A DNA stretch of 64,000 bases from Combretum micranthum (lineage: Eukaryota; Streptophyta; Magnoliopsida; Myrtales; Combretaceae). The position numbers were made by a program, and so were the translations under genes. Below are positions 46,419-58,551 of this stretch, one piece after another. Numbering within the stretch: the first letter of the stretch is position 1; each line of letters opens with the position of its first letter. The notes below the pieces were generated by a model that was given only the letters and a program-made list of their open reading frames with translations, made no database searches and had not been told where the DNA came from. The stretch is taken from contig JAMXBD010002729.1 in the NCBI GenBank assembly GCA_024138025.1, positions 103,785 to 167,784 on the forward strand, read 5' to 3'.

Positions 46419-47884
46419 ATAGATAAATGGTTGAAAGAAGTTTTTACCTAAGGTATTTGTATGATAAGAAGATGGTAGTAAATGTATGGTTATGTGGTTA
46501 TGGAGATGATAGTTATATTGTATATAGAGAAATTCTTGTGGATATTTGGTGAAAGAGAGTTTTGGTAGAGGAAAAGTTTATGGAGGGAGTTTGTGTAGTG
46601 ATTTTGAGAGAGTTTTGGTAGTAGAATGAATTGTGTGAAAGAATGAAATAGGAAGAGGGTATTTGTAGAATTTTTGGAGTGAATTCTGGATGTAATAAAA
46701 TAAATTGAAAAAGAAAAATAATTGAGATGAAGAGGAGAGGGATGGCGTCGGTTTTGGCTTTTTGAGAGGGAGAAATTATTTTATTTTATTTTATTTGTTT
46801 GTGTAATAAAGAAGTAATGTGTAAAGTTGATATGAATAAAGTTGTATTGGAAATGAAAAAAGTAAGAAAATAGATATGTAGGTGTAAGAAATAGGTGTAA
46901 GAAAAAGTAGAGATAGTGAAATAGTAATGAATAGTAAAAAAGTACTATGAATAGTAGACTAGACAATTAAAGTACCGGTAGTAATAAAAATACGTGTAAC
47001 CGAGCTATATCTGTAATTTTTAGCTACCGAAAAATTCTAAAACCGATATTTTTGGAATCCTTTTATTTTTAGAAATCTATTGGTATAAACGGAATATTTT
47101 AATATTCCGAGCTCCGGGACATGCTTTTCGAGCACTGATCCCGTTTGAGTCCGAAGGGCACTCGAAATTCGCAAATCTAATATTTTTAGGTTACCTTATA
47201 TTATTATGAACTATTTTAAGCAATTAACTTAATTTCGTTTTCTAGGGTTTGAAAACACGGGATTACCGGATCTTAAACACTATGGTTCGTTATAGGCTTT
47301 GTTGACTTTAGGGTTCCAGTTTGACTTCCGTTTTCGTCGAGATATTCGTAAGATTGTATAATTTTCGAGTTTTGATCGCTTTATATTTTTAGCTCAACAT
47401 TTATGTTTTATTTTATTTTTTTTATTTGTGATTATTTAATAGTTTTTAGTTCTCAGGATCGTTTAACCGAGTCTAGGATTATGAGTTGACTCAGTTTGAC
47501 TTTTGGCGAAAATGGAAATTTCTGATTCCGAAATTATCGAAGCTTTTAGGATTTTGTTGTTGATCGTCACTTGGATATATTGTCTTGATTTGCGTGTTAG
47601 GAAACGGTTAGGTGATTTGATTGATGTACGAATGTTGTTTCGACCGATAGTTGGATTTTTCTATTTTTGTTTTTGAGGGTTTCCTATTTCTCAAATTAAG
47701 AAAACTCATTTTTGATCTTTATTTAGAATTAGGTCTTAACTTGGTTTGCATTTTAGGGTTTCGTTTCTGACGCTTGTCTTGATTTAGAATTTGGTTTTAC
47801 TTGAGTCTATTTTTGGGATTTCAATTTTAAACTTTTAGAATTATTTCCTATGAGTTATGAAAATTTTTTAGGGTTTATAAAGGA

Positions 47885-49487
47885 CGATAGGTAGGTAACT
47901 CAGATCTATTATATTGTTTGTGACTGTAATTAGTGGCATATATAATACAAAGATAAAAAAACGATTGATGTGAAAAGCATGATGAGAATGATTTATGATG
48001 TGAATTGATTGCTTGAGATGCCAACACAAGTTAATGAAAGTGATAATGCAATTGTTTGTTGTTTTGAAATGGTATATCATATGTTTGTGTGTAATGTGTG
48101 ATCAAGGTAAGCCTGATTAAGAATTATTGGCTTTATAATAAAAATATCATACATTACATGTACTACATTATTGCATATTTTAACAGTGTGATAGCCTACT
48201 ACGTATTAATATTTCGTTTCTCTGTTAATGCTTTGTTTTTCTATACAAAAGACTAATAGTTCTTCCAAGGTTTTCTTTGCTCCGTCGATTCTATGGGAAT
48301 TAAGTGGCAACGAAGGGCATCATGTACAGTATCATTTTGAAATTACTAATACTTAGGGAATTTATAAGGATTGATGCAGGAAATGATAAGTTAAAATACC
48401 TTTAAATTAAAGTGATAATCTATAACGAGAAATTGTTGATTTTCCTATATAATTAGTTTCTCCAAGGCAGGTGGGTCATTAAGAAAATGTCCTTCAACCC
48501 TGATGAGAGGGCGCAAATCTCTTACCTGTTTAGATTCTAGATCATCCAAGCTTGTACTTGTGCATATGTTTGATTGTTGCATTACATATGACTATTAATG
48601 AACTTGCTTGATGTGTAATATATCTGGTTATTCACTAAGCCTGTGGTTTCGCTCACTCCTCAATAGTTTTGTGCGGGAATAATACTAGCTAGGATTGTGC
48701 TAAGAACATGTAAAGAGTGTTTCTCCATTAGACTTTATTGAAATTAAAGATATAGGTTATGATGAAGTTATAATGCACATTAGATAACTTATATAAATAA
48801 GTAAGATATTGTATTTTGTTGCTTGATGCATAATTTTTATTATTTGGTAGGGGATACCGACTCTCCGCAATCCTGACAGATTTTGGAAAATCGGATTCCA
48901 TAATGAGTTTAAATAAAGATATCATATCTATGTAATTAAATTATACGAAGTAAAGGAATAAGATAGAGTCTTGTAATCTCTAGCTTGCAAGACGCTTTTC
49001 ATATTACGGGTACACATATAGTATGATAACTTTAAGACAATCCTACTAGGCCCCTCTTTAAGGCGTGATAGTATATGTCTGTGTTGCTATCGTATGAGGC
49101 TTTAGCTTATTATTCTTTCTTTCAAGGTGATGTTAATGATTTGATGATGATGATGATGACAACGACAATGATGGTAATGATGATGATGATGAATTGAATC
49201 AGGCATATAGGAGGGATTTGAAGGATTTAGATGATGAGCGAAGCAGATTAAGGCCATGGCGGTATTTTATTTCATTAAAAAATGGATTTATCTTTTGAAA
49301 TTTGCTTTTTCCATAAGAGGGCTAGTTATGGAGCCCATGTTTTGTAATAAGTTTTAAAGTTTTGTTTTACCACTAAGGAAGGTAGATGAGATATTTGATG
49401 GTATGGTTTTATTTTATGAAATAGTTGATCTACTCATATGAGTAAAAGTTAGAAATGTCTTTTAAAATATGTTTTACCATTATAAAT
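47885..49487 (+). mobile_element. Probable 3' part of the old host LTR H
   Basis: There is no coding domain. ATTCACTAAGCCTGTGG near 48632 and CCCCTCTTTAAGGCGTGATA near 49050 loosely recall L-family text. At 49112-49126 TTCTTTCTTTCAAG|GT is an acceptor-like site followed by an Asp-rich GATGATGATG stretch, recalling the acidic frames of K1 and K2. Here the Asp frame is out of phase with the acceptor. I read it as a decayed LTR end, with low confidence. Confidence 0.35.
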
Positions 49488-49771
49488 TGTAACACCCTAA
49501 ACTAAAGCATTACAACCTGCCACGTGTCCTCTCTTCAAAGGCACACCCAAGGCTATTACTAAACCATAATAGATAGAACATCATCAAAACTCTCTAAAAT
49601 AAACATCTTCAATTTCATAAAAGTTGTTCCACTACATAATCCGATAACTAAAGATATATAAACACATAAGAACATAAAAAGCCTTTACAAATAAACTTCC
49701 AATGAAACTAATCCATCGAAATAAAGTCTCTACTAAAATAAAAGTACTCATAAACGTCTCCATCCAAATCC

Positions 49772-49867
49772 CTAATGATCAGCTAGATGATCATCTGTAC
49801 TATCGTGCTCCCCATCATCAACATATACGTCATATCCCGACAAATCATATATAATAGGATCATCACC
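49772..49867 (-). other. Putative LTR-embedded acidic terminal exon (K2)
   Basis: On the minus strand an acceptor-like AAGTGTAG|GT is followed by 31 codons and a TAG stop. The core IIYDLSGY is identical to K1, followed by DVYVDDGEHDSTDD. The length equals that of K1. Codon choice differs between the copies (for example TTG TCG GGA versus CTT TCT GGA for LSG), which points to protein-level constraint in the source family. Confidence 0.5.
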
Positions 49868-50622
49868 TACACTTGTAAAAATAAAGGATTGAGCACAAAG
49901 GCCCAGTACATCCAAACCACAAGCACATGCACATGATTATACATAACACAATATCACATACAACTTATAATTTCTAATGCAACAAGCACAAATCAATTTA
50001 TCTTTTCATTAGCCTGCAACCAACACAGTTTAGGAAAACTCATGATATAAACCTAAACTTGGAATAACTCAGATCCCAAAACACATATTATAATATATAC
50101 ATATATACAGTTTGCACCCAGCTAAAGCTCGAAAGCACGACTCCTAATCTACCAAAATCATCTCCAAGCACGAGTCCACTCGGGACAACCTCACACAAGG
50201 ATCATCAGGTTGTCTCACTAGAGATCACCCTCCACTATGGCCTCACCATGAGTTCTACTCTAGTCGAAACCACTCACAGCCAACGCTCAATTTCAATTAA
50301 GGTCGTATATTCGTTAATCAGGTTATAAATTCTAAACCTATCACACACAAGCAGTAAACAAGGTAAGGACGTACTTGGATTTGCTTCCAATCCAAATCTA
50401 CTCATTAGAAACTTTAATTGAAATGGAACCCTAATCTCACAATACTCCTATATATCAATATATGTCGCAATTAAAATTCAATTGTAATGATGATGTCAAA
50501 CCTTAACCCTAATACCATAACCCTAATTAAATCTTAACTCACCTGTTAATTTTGTTTTTACTTCACAAAACCCTAACATCAATTTCTCCTCAAATCTTCC
50601 TTGATCTCCACAATCCTTCACA

Positions 50623-50627
<5 letters not shown>

Positions 50628-50653
<26 letters not shown>
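50628..50653. repeat. (AT)n microsatellite in K2
   Basis: About twelve AT units in the central part of K2. Confidence 0.85.
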
Positions 50654-51200
50654 ATCTTCTATTAACAATTTGATTTACAACAACAAATAAATTTTATTTA
50701 ATGATAAGATTGGATGGATCCTTACTTACCTAGAACTTGATCTTGATTTGAAACAAAAGCCCTAAATAAATCAATCTCTTGATCACAATCAATTTATTCC
50801 CAATTACTATAACTTCCAAATTATCATATTCTTATAATCATCAAATCCTAAAAATCACAAAACACTAAAAAGATCTTACCTTTTCCTCGAATTGAACCAT
50901 ACAAATCTTCAGATCTAACCTTAAGGTTTCTCTAAACTCTTATAGATCTTGAATCTCCTAGGTTTGATAATCAAAACCTCTTGGTTTCCCAAAACCGGAT
51001 CTTCAAAAGAATTGTAGGGTTTCTCCAAAGAATTCTCCATAGCGTTTTCCTTACAAATAGATAGATAGATCTTAGAGATTTAATCGATTTTAGATTGTGA
51101 AAAGATTGGGAGGCAAAACACTTACCAAGATGTTTTTCTCTTGCTCTGCTTAAGGTTTCTGAAAGCTCAAACAAAGGAATAGAAAACTAGACTAAGGCAT

Positions 51201-51210
51201 CTATATATAG
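51201..51210 (-). promoter_or_regulatory. TATA box of K2
   Basis: Minus-strand CTATATATAGGTGCC lies about 80 nt upstream of the donor-like TTGGTAAGTG. Confidence 0.55.
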
Positions 51211-51598
51211 GCTAACTTAGCTTAGGAAAAACGCTAGGTTCTTATCCAATTTAAGCAGCCTTCTACCATAATCTATTCTTAATCAAGTCTTTACTATGTG
51301 GACACAATACAATTGTATTTTCAACTTTAACCATAAAACCTTCTTATTTAATATCCTTTAACTCTTTGACCCTTCTTAATAATCCTTTTATATACTTTAG
51401 GGTTGACCATAAAACCCTCTTATTTTATATCAAATGACAAACTTGCCTTTCTTTATAATTTATTTCTCTTTATATTACATAAATCCAGCTGTCTCTATAA
51501 TCTAATTAAAAGATTTCATAATTTAAAACCAGCTAGCAAATGTTCGACATAAACATAACATGCATGAATCTAGATTTGAGGCATGTAAGCTCCTTACA

Positions 51599-52105
51599 AC
51601 TATGGTAAGTTTTTTTTCTATTCTATTTGTTTTTCTTATATCTACATTAGTCATAATTCTCGATTCTTCTAATTCTTTAAGATAAAAAAAGTAATCACTT
51701 ATAAATGAAATATCTTATAAATATAGATAATCTTCATTAAAAGTTATATATATTACAAATAGCTTTTTTTTTTTCATACATGTGCTATTTTAGTAGCATC
51801 TAAATACTCATTAGAAAATCGTCTTTTTATATTATCAATAATTTAAATAATTATTGTTCTCATATTATATGTTTTGTTGTTTTGAATTTATAATAAATGA
51901 ATATCTCATAACATTTACTATAGTGAAAAAAATGTTTTATAAATAAATTCAATATTAACTTAAGAAAGGTAAATAATGGCTCCCCCCATTGTACCCCTCC
52001 TACATTTGTTCCTGATATGTTGTTTTTGTATATGTTTTAAACTTGATTTATGCTAAAATTTGGTTTTGAATGAATGAAAATGGATTTCCATGTTTTTGGT
52101 GCATA
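51599..52105. other. Unassigned AT-rich spacer left of L8
   Basis: No frame or domain is seen. A short C-rich stretch lies near 51980. Once L8 is removed the spacer continues at 61282. Confidence 0.4.
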
Positions 52106-53255
52106 AATAATGTAAACCCTTGAAAATTTCATAATTCTTAGAAAATAATCCTAAGAGTCAAACACTAGGATCGAAACCCTGAAATATCAAACCAAGTTAA
52201 AACTTAATTCTAAATAAAATAAAAAACGAGATTTCTTAATCTGAGAAAAAGAGAACCCTCAAAAACAAAATAGAAAATCTAACTATCGGTTGAATCAACA
52301 TCCATACATCAACTATTCGATTCCTAAACACGCAAATCAAGACAATATATCCAAATAACGCTCGACAACAAAATGCTAAGATCTTAAATCCTTCGGTGAA
52401 TTTTAGAATCGAAAATTTCAATTTTCACCAAAAGTTAAACCGAGTCAACTCATAACCCTAGACTCGGTTAAATGATCCCGAGAACTAAAGACTATTAAAT
52501 AATCACAAATAAAATAAGATAAACCATAGATATCGAGCTAAAAATATAAAACGGTCAAAACTCCAAAATTATACGATCTTACGAATAATCCAACAAAAAC
52601 AGAAGTCAAACCGGAACCCTAAAAGTCAATAAAGCTTATAACAAACCTTAGTGTTTAAGATTTGGCAATCCCGCGCTCTTAAACTCTAAACAACGAAATG
52701 AAAATAATTATTGATAATAGTTCGTAATAATATAGAAAAGCGTAAAAATATCATATTCGCAAAATTCTAGTGTCCTTCGGATCCGAATGAGATCAGTTTT
52801 CAAAAATCGTGCCCCGGTACACCGGATGGCAAAAATATTTTATTAATACCAATAGACTCGTAATTATATAAGGTTTTCAAAAATATCAGTTTTAAAATTT
52901 TTCGATAGCTAAAAATTATAGATATCACATTTATACGCGTATTTTATTACTATCGGTATTTTAATTATCTAGTTTACTATTCATAGTACTTTACTACTAT
53001 TCATTACAATTAATCTATCTCTTCTTTTTCTTACACTCTATTCTTACACTCTACCATACATATACCTTACAATTTACCTTCCCCATATAACTTTAATCAC
53101 ATCACACTTTACACCATACTTCTTTTATTACAAAACAAACAAAATAAATCAATTTCCTCCTCTTACATAAAGCAAACCTGCACCTCCTCCCTCTCCATCA
53201 ATCTCAATTTTATTTCTTTTTCATTTAATTACATCTAATTTTCACTCCAAAATTC

Positions 53256-53263
53256 TATAAATA
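53256..53263 (+). promoter_or_regulatory. TATA box of L8
   Basis: TATAAATA sits in TTCTATAAATACCCCC. A CT-rich leader of about 215 nt leads to TTTAG|GTAAAC at 53475-53483. Confidence 0.65.
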
Positions 53264-53507
53264 CCCCCTCCTCCTTCATTCTTTCACACAATTCATTTCA
53301 CTACCAAAACTTTCTCAAAATCTCTCCACAAATCCTTTCTTCAAGAGTTCTCTCTACCAAAACTCTCTTAAACCAATTCCTCACAAAAATCATTCCTTAT
53401 ACACAAACTTTCTACCACATATCACTACTCACATAATACCCCTTTCATCTACCATCTTCATATCACATAAACACTTTAGGTAAACTTCTTCCAACTATTT
53501 ATTTACT

Positions 53508-53533
53508 CATGTCATGTAACTTAACATGACTAT
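53508..53533 (+). other. Conserved hairpin of L8
   Basis: CATGTCATGTAA and TTAACATGACTATG form the same inverted repeat as in the other L copies, about 28 nt after the donor-like site. Confidence 0.55.
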
Positions 53534-53859
53534 GATGTTTTTTGAAACTCATATGAGTAGTAAAAGTAACAACATGTTCATGTTTTGTTCTTGCACATGA
53601 ACTTCCTATTTTATTATGTTATTATGTTGATTTTATTATTCATATCTAACTAAATATATTTATGTAATTATATATAATCTTTGGAGCATATAAGCTCACT
53701 TGTTGTTTATTTAATTTCATTCTTTGCAATTTAATTATTTCATGCTATTTCCTTAAGACTAGTCTTTCTAGTCTTAGACTTGTCCATATCAAGTTAAAAC
53801 AATCTTTTATTTATTTTATTTTCTTTAATATTTTGGAACTAGTCCATTCTTAGTCCCGG

Positions 53860-53935
53860 GATGCCTTGATGAAGCTAAAGCTCCCAATACTTGACCGGGA
53901 TACCTTGATGAAGCTAAGGTTCCTAATACTTGATT
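53860..53935. repeat. Two-copy tandem duplication in L8
   Basis: Two near-identical blocks of about 40 bp each contain CCGGGAT, CCTTGATGAAGCTAA and CAATACTTGA or AATACTTGA. L7 carries the same duplication. L2, L4 and L5 have one block and L3 a diverged pair. Confidence 0.75.
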
Positions 53936-55236
53936 TTTTTTATTTTGCTTATTATTATTTGTTTCTAGTATTTTCTCATGTTCTTATTATTTTATATGCT
54001 CATAATACTTGCATCTACATAATGTATTGTCTCAACTAATTCAAAAGTAGAATTTTACTTTATTAAAGGAACTTAAAACTAAATTTTCTATTATGTAACT
54101 TATTACAAAATAATGGAGTTATTATCAACAACATAAAAATAGAGTTTTCTCAACGTTTTCTTAAATAACAAAGATAGCTTACCAATGCAACATAAGAAAT
54201 AAATACTTTTTTTGTATATTATGGTAACCTAAGTTTTAGTAAAATAATTGTTAATATTCAAAGTTTTACAAAAAAAAGCTTAAGATTTAAACTCCTTTTC
54301 ACTCCATGACAAAATCAAGAAACAAACTAGCTTTCAAAGTTAAGATAAATTCAACCCATAAAGTTATAAACCCACTTAAGAAAATAATGATTTTCAAGTT
54401 TCTAAAGAAGAAACTTATTTTCAAAAAATATAAATAAGATAAGATTAAAAATAAAGGATTTTATCAATAAAGAGAATTATTTTCAAAGGAAATAAAAAAA
54501 CAAGTTTTAGAAAACAAAAGCTTGTATTTTAAAATAATAAATATAAGAAGACAAGACTCATTTTCTAAAACCATTATAAATACGAAAAGGTTTTCAACAA
54601 TTTAATACACTTTTGAAAAAATTTGATCTTTTATCACTAGAAGTAAAATTTATGAAAGAATAAGGTTAAAGGAAAATCTACTTGTTTTGGAAAAATGAAT
54701 ATACTCATTTATAATAACTTATGAAAATATAAAGTTTCTTCAAAATACTTGAAAGGAAATTTATCAAGTTAAGTTTTAACACTTTTTAAAAGAATTATTT
54801 TATGAAATAAATTGTTGAGACACTACCATTAGAATTTTTGCATATAAAGTGAGCTTATCTATATACTCAAAGGATTTATCAATTATATATACATATATAT
54901 TACATCTATAATTTTACTAAAGGATTTTTGAATGAAGTTGAGTTAGAAAATGGATTTGCAAAAGTTTAGAAATATTGGTTTTAAATCTGTACCCAATGTT
55001 TTTGGAACCTAAATGACCTTATATGACAAAGATAACCTCATAAATGGATAGATCTTTTCGAATAGGTAGAAAACGGTATATTATATGCGAGATTCTGAGT
55101 TAAAATGAGCAAGTTATGGCCATTTTAAATTGGAATTTCATTCTATACGAATTTGACGAACATAGTGAAATAGAATTAGAAAGTTTAAGTAGAATTTCTA
55201 CGAAATACTCATCCCGGGTATTTCTTTTGTCTAGGT

Positions 55237-55281
55237 GACGAAGGATACGGGATTACCCTTCCTGAGGATTACTACGACTAA
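55237..55281 (+). other. Putative acidic mini-exon of L8
   Basis: TTTTGTCTAG|GT is followed by DEGYGITLPEDYYD and TAA, 14 codons plus stop. ATG (55294-55296) is 8 nt before GTGAGT (55302-55307). The Copia element inserted just downstream, at 55329. Confidence 0.55.
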
Positions 55282-55328
55282 GAAAATCACAAAATGGACG
55301 AGTGAGTTATTCCTCTTAATTTCGTTAC

Positions 55329-55554
55329 TGTGAGAGTATGCTATAGGATTGTTTTATTTATTTCACGTGTCTTGATTTTGTAATGACAGATGTCTTAATT
55401 GTATTCGTTGAGTTAGTTCGGATTTCCGTGTTAATAAATAGCAAAGGAATAACATAATGTAAATAACAATATACAGTTTCGCAAATACATAAAGTTTGTT
55501 CGTTCATACAGAGCTTTGATGTTGTTCATGGAGTTTAATTGGTGAGATTTCTCT
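55329..55554 (+). repeat. 5' LTR of the Copia element
   Basis: It starts TGTGAGAGTATG and ends TTTCTCT. The terminal CA of the 3' LTR reads CT here. The length is 226 bp, and TTAATAAATAG is the best TATA candidate. Confidence 0.93.
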
Positions 55555-55569
55555 TGGTATCAAAGCAGG
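55555..55569 (+). other. Primer binding site, initiator-Met tRNA type
   Basis: TGGTATCAAAGCAGG directly follows the 5' LTR. It matches the usual TGGTATCAGAGC complement of the plant initiator tRNA with one mismatch. Confidence 0.88.
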
Positions 55570-55644
55570 TATTCTTCTTCCTTGTTTGTATCTTTCTTGT
55601 TTCAATCAAGAATAGGTTTCATTTCTTATTGAGATTGGTCGAAT

Positions 55645-56673
55645 ATGGGAGATCAATTAGTTTCTGATTCGTTGCATGTTTCTAGTTCTGACGGTCCTAG
55701 TATGAGCTTGAGAAATATATTGTTCAATTGAAATAATTTTCTTACCTGGAATAAATCAATCAAATTGGCCTTGGGAGCAAAGTTAAAGCTAGGTTTTATA
55801 GATGGATCAATACCTAGGCCGGCTGATAATTGCTCAGAATTAATTAGATGGAAACGAACAGATGATATGGTGAAATGCTGGATTCTTAATTCCATGACTG
55901 TCGAATTAGCTCAAAATTATGTGTATACACAATCTTCTCGAGATTTATGGAATGAAATCGTGGAGCAATATGGTGGAGCTAATGGACCACTTGTTTATCA
56001 ACTTCAACATGAGATTAGTTGTATGAGCCAAGATAATTAGTCAGTTGCTGCTTATTACAATAAAATCAGACGTTGTTGGGATGAATTGTCTGCTTTGCAT
56101 TTGTATACTACATGTGATTATGGTCGAATGGATTATCGTACTTGTAGATTGAGAGAGCGAATCATTGAATTTGAATCTGAGGCTAGAGTTTTACAATTCT
56201 TGATGGGATTGAATGATGCGTATGAAGGAGTGAGGAATCAGATTCTGTCGATGGAACCTTTACCAACAATAAATAAAGTTTTCTATTTGGTACAACAAAT
56301 AGAAAAACAAAGACAAGTGACTGGAAATATTGGTTCTAATGTTGAGATGGCAGCATTCTCCTTAAGCAGGAACGAGGGAAGTAGGACTAGTTTTGATAAA
56401 AGAAGGAATAAGCATGTAGTGTATAAGCATTGCAAGATTGAGGGTCATTCAATTGGAAATTGTTTTCAATTGATTGGATTTTCGGAATGGTATATAGGAA
56501 AATGAAATAGTGGTAAGCCAAGACAAGTGAATTCTACTGTTATGGGAAGAGAAAATTTGAATACAGTACAGCATTTTGATACACCATTTGATCAGTTTTC
56601 GCATATGAAAGAAGCGTAACAGAGTAATGCATCTTCTTCTTCTATTACAAATGTTGCTCAAGGTCATGATAAA
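55645..56673 (+). pseudogene. Copia gag, interrupted by stops
   Basis: The frame starts ATG at 55645 (MGDQLVSDSLHVSSSDG) and stays in one frame into the protease. Stops interrupt it at 55729-55731 (TGA), 56038-56040 (TAG), 56503-56505 (TGA) and 56617-56619 (TAA). The second and fourth look like Gln codons changed by C to T. Gag text includes GFIDGSIPRPADN, YVYTQSSRDLWNEIVEQYG and LQFLMGLNDAYEGVRNQIL, typical of the plant Copia gag family. The zinc knuckle keeps Cys, His and Cys, but its first Cys reads Tyr (56422-56424, TAT for TGT), giving YX2CX4HX4C. Confidence 0.9.
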
Positions 56674-58551
56674 GTGTTTTTACGAAATCTTTGTGAAGAA
56701 ATGATGAAATTAATGCAAGAAAAATCTAATGTGGCAGGTTTGGCTGGTAAATTTACTCAGTTTGTAAGTACTTTGTCAACTTCTTCTTGTTGTAACTTTG
56801 TGAATAATAATATGTGTTCTTGGGTAATGGATTCTGGAGCTACTGATCATATTACACTATACCAGACCATCTTACAAAATGTTTACACTTTAAATCCACC
56901 AATCATTATCAAATTACCCAATGGCAATACAACATTAGTTCATAGTGTTGGATCTGTTATGTTCACTGATTCTTTTCGTCTGAATCATGTGTTTCTTGTT
57001 CCATCTTTTACTCACAATCTTTTATCCATCCAAAAGCTTGTCTCTATTACTCTCATTGCAGTTTTTGATAGTAACACCTGTCATTTTCAGGACCGGAACA
57101 ATAAGAGAATTATAGCAACAGCCCCTGCATTACATGGATTATATGTACTCAATTCTGAAAGCTTGACTGGTGCAACAAATTCAAATTCTTTGATTCCCTC
57201 TTGTTCAGTTTTTAATAATACTTCTAATAACAATCTTGATGATGTTCGCTTATTTCATGACCGATTGGGTCATACTTCATTCTCTAAACTGAAACATATA
57301 GTTTCATTTCCTTGTAATAAAACTACATGTCAGGATTTTCTTTGTGAGGCTTGCCAGAAATCAAAATTTCATAGACTTTCTTTTCCTCGTAGTACGCATG
57401 TATCTGATTTTCCTTTTCAACTCTTACATATTGATATATGGGGACCTTACAAGACTCCTTCAATTTCAGGAGCACGATATTTCTTCACTATTGTGGATGA
57501 TTTTTCTAGATCCACATGGGCATTTCTCATGGATCATAAGTCTCAAACATACACTCTTCTTGATCATTTCTTCAAATATGTGCTAAATCATTTTTCTATT
57601 ACATCGAAATCAGTTCGTACAGACAATGGACTTGAGTTCTTGTCTCATTCTTGTCAATCTTTGTTTCATAGCCTAGGAATTTTATATCAAAGAACCATGG
57701 TTTATACTCCGCAACAAAATGGCGTAGTGGAACGGAAACATAGACATCTTATTGAAACTTCTCGAGCCTTAATGCTTCATGCTAATTTTCCTAAGGAATT
57801 TTGGGGAGAGTGTGTTTTAGCTTCTACTTATCTTGTTAACAAGATGCCCATGAAAAGATTGGGATGGAAATCACCATTTGAACTTTTGTTTAAACACCCA
57901 CCTACTTATGACACTTTGAGAGCTGTAGGTTGTTTGTGTTTTGCTGCAATTACTTCACCTAATCGAGATAAATTTGCTTCTAAGAGTACCAAATGTGTTT
58001 TACTAGTCTATGAACAAGGACAAAAGGGATACAAGATCTATAATCTTGATACCAAGAAAATTCTTGTTAGTCATGATGTGGTGTTCTTTGAAAATCAGTT
58101 TCCTTTTCGTGATTCCCAGCCTACTGTTGATTCATATCCTTTGTTTCCTTGTTATTCTTCTCCTAATGCTGATGCTACTGATGCTACTTCAGTATGTCCT
58201 TCTTCTTCTCATAGTTCTGTTCCTTCTAATACACACACTATTGCTCCTAATACACCATCTGTTTGCCCAAGCAGTTCTGTTGCTTTGAGGAGGTCCTCTC
58301 GAACTCATAAACCACCAATTTGGCTTAAGGAATATGTACATACTCTTCATGGTTGTAATGTTGCTTCTACTGTTCCTTCATCTTCCCCTTTATATCCTTT
58401 ATACACTTCCAATTCTTTTGCACATTTTCCACATGATTATACCATTTCTTTAGCATCTGTTTTGGCATCCAAAGAAACATATGATTATTCACAGGCAGCT
58501 ACACAAAAGGAGTGGGTGGAGGCTATGCAAAAGGAGTTGCTCTTTATTTGA
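56674..58551 (+). pseudogene. Copia protease, integrase and start of RT
   Basis: This is the longest open stretch of the element, 625 codons, in the same frame as gag. The protease active site is WVMDSGATDHIT near 56820. The integrase zinc module has HDRLGHTSFSKLKH with CEACQKSKFH. The core has HIDIWGPYKT, RTDNGLEFLS and QQNGVVERKHRH, which supply D, D and E. GYKIYNLDTKKILVSHDVVF is the usual Copia integrase tail. The frame reaches the RT start (EWVEAMQKEL) and is lost by a frameshift near 58540. Each domain looks intact, although the polyprotein is not. Confidence 0.92.

Larger units (their letters stand above)
43496..47879 (-). mobile_element. Solo LTR L7 (minus strand)
   Basis: It starts TGTCACGCCCC and ends GGGTTTATA (terminal CA changed to TA) on the + strand, with perfect AAGGA duplications at 43491-43495 and 47880-47884. 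It is 4384 bp, the longest L copy. It shares with L8 a duplicated block containing CCTTGATGAAGCTAAGG (about 46000-46075) and a GC-richer region instead of the short arrays (44090-44340). It carries donor-like AG|GTAAAAAC near 46446, a hairpin near 46391-46418 and the acidic frame (44638-44682). Confidence 0.92.
49488..51598 (-). mobile_element. LTR of family K, copy K2 (minus strand)
   Basis: It begins TGTAACACCCTAAAC on the + strand, the reverse complement of the K1 end, and finishes CTCCTTACA at 51598. It is 2111 bp if both ends are right. Minus-strand CTATATATAG (51201-51210) is a TATA box, followed by donor-like TTGGTAAGTG near 51120. A block with CCTGATGATCCTTGTGTGAG matches K1 near 861. 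The flanks TAAAT and ACTAT do not match, so the right boundary is uncertain or the insertion was rearranged. No internal domain is attached. Confidence 0.7.

Noticed and set aside
49140..49195. Asp-rich GATGATGATG frame as a clean acidic exon like K1
   Set aside because: The Asp frame is out of phase with the upstream acceptor-like site, and the run is simple sequence. It is kept only as supporting context for host LTR H.
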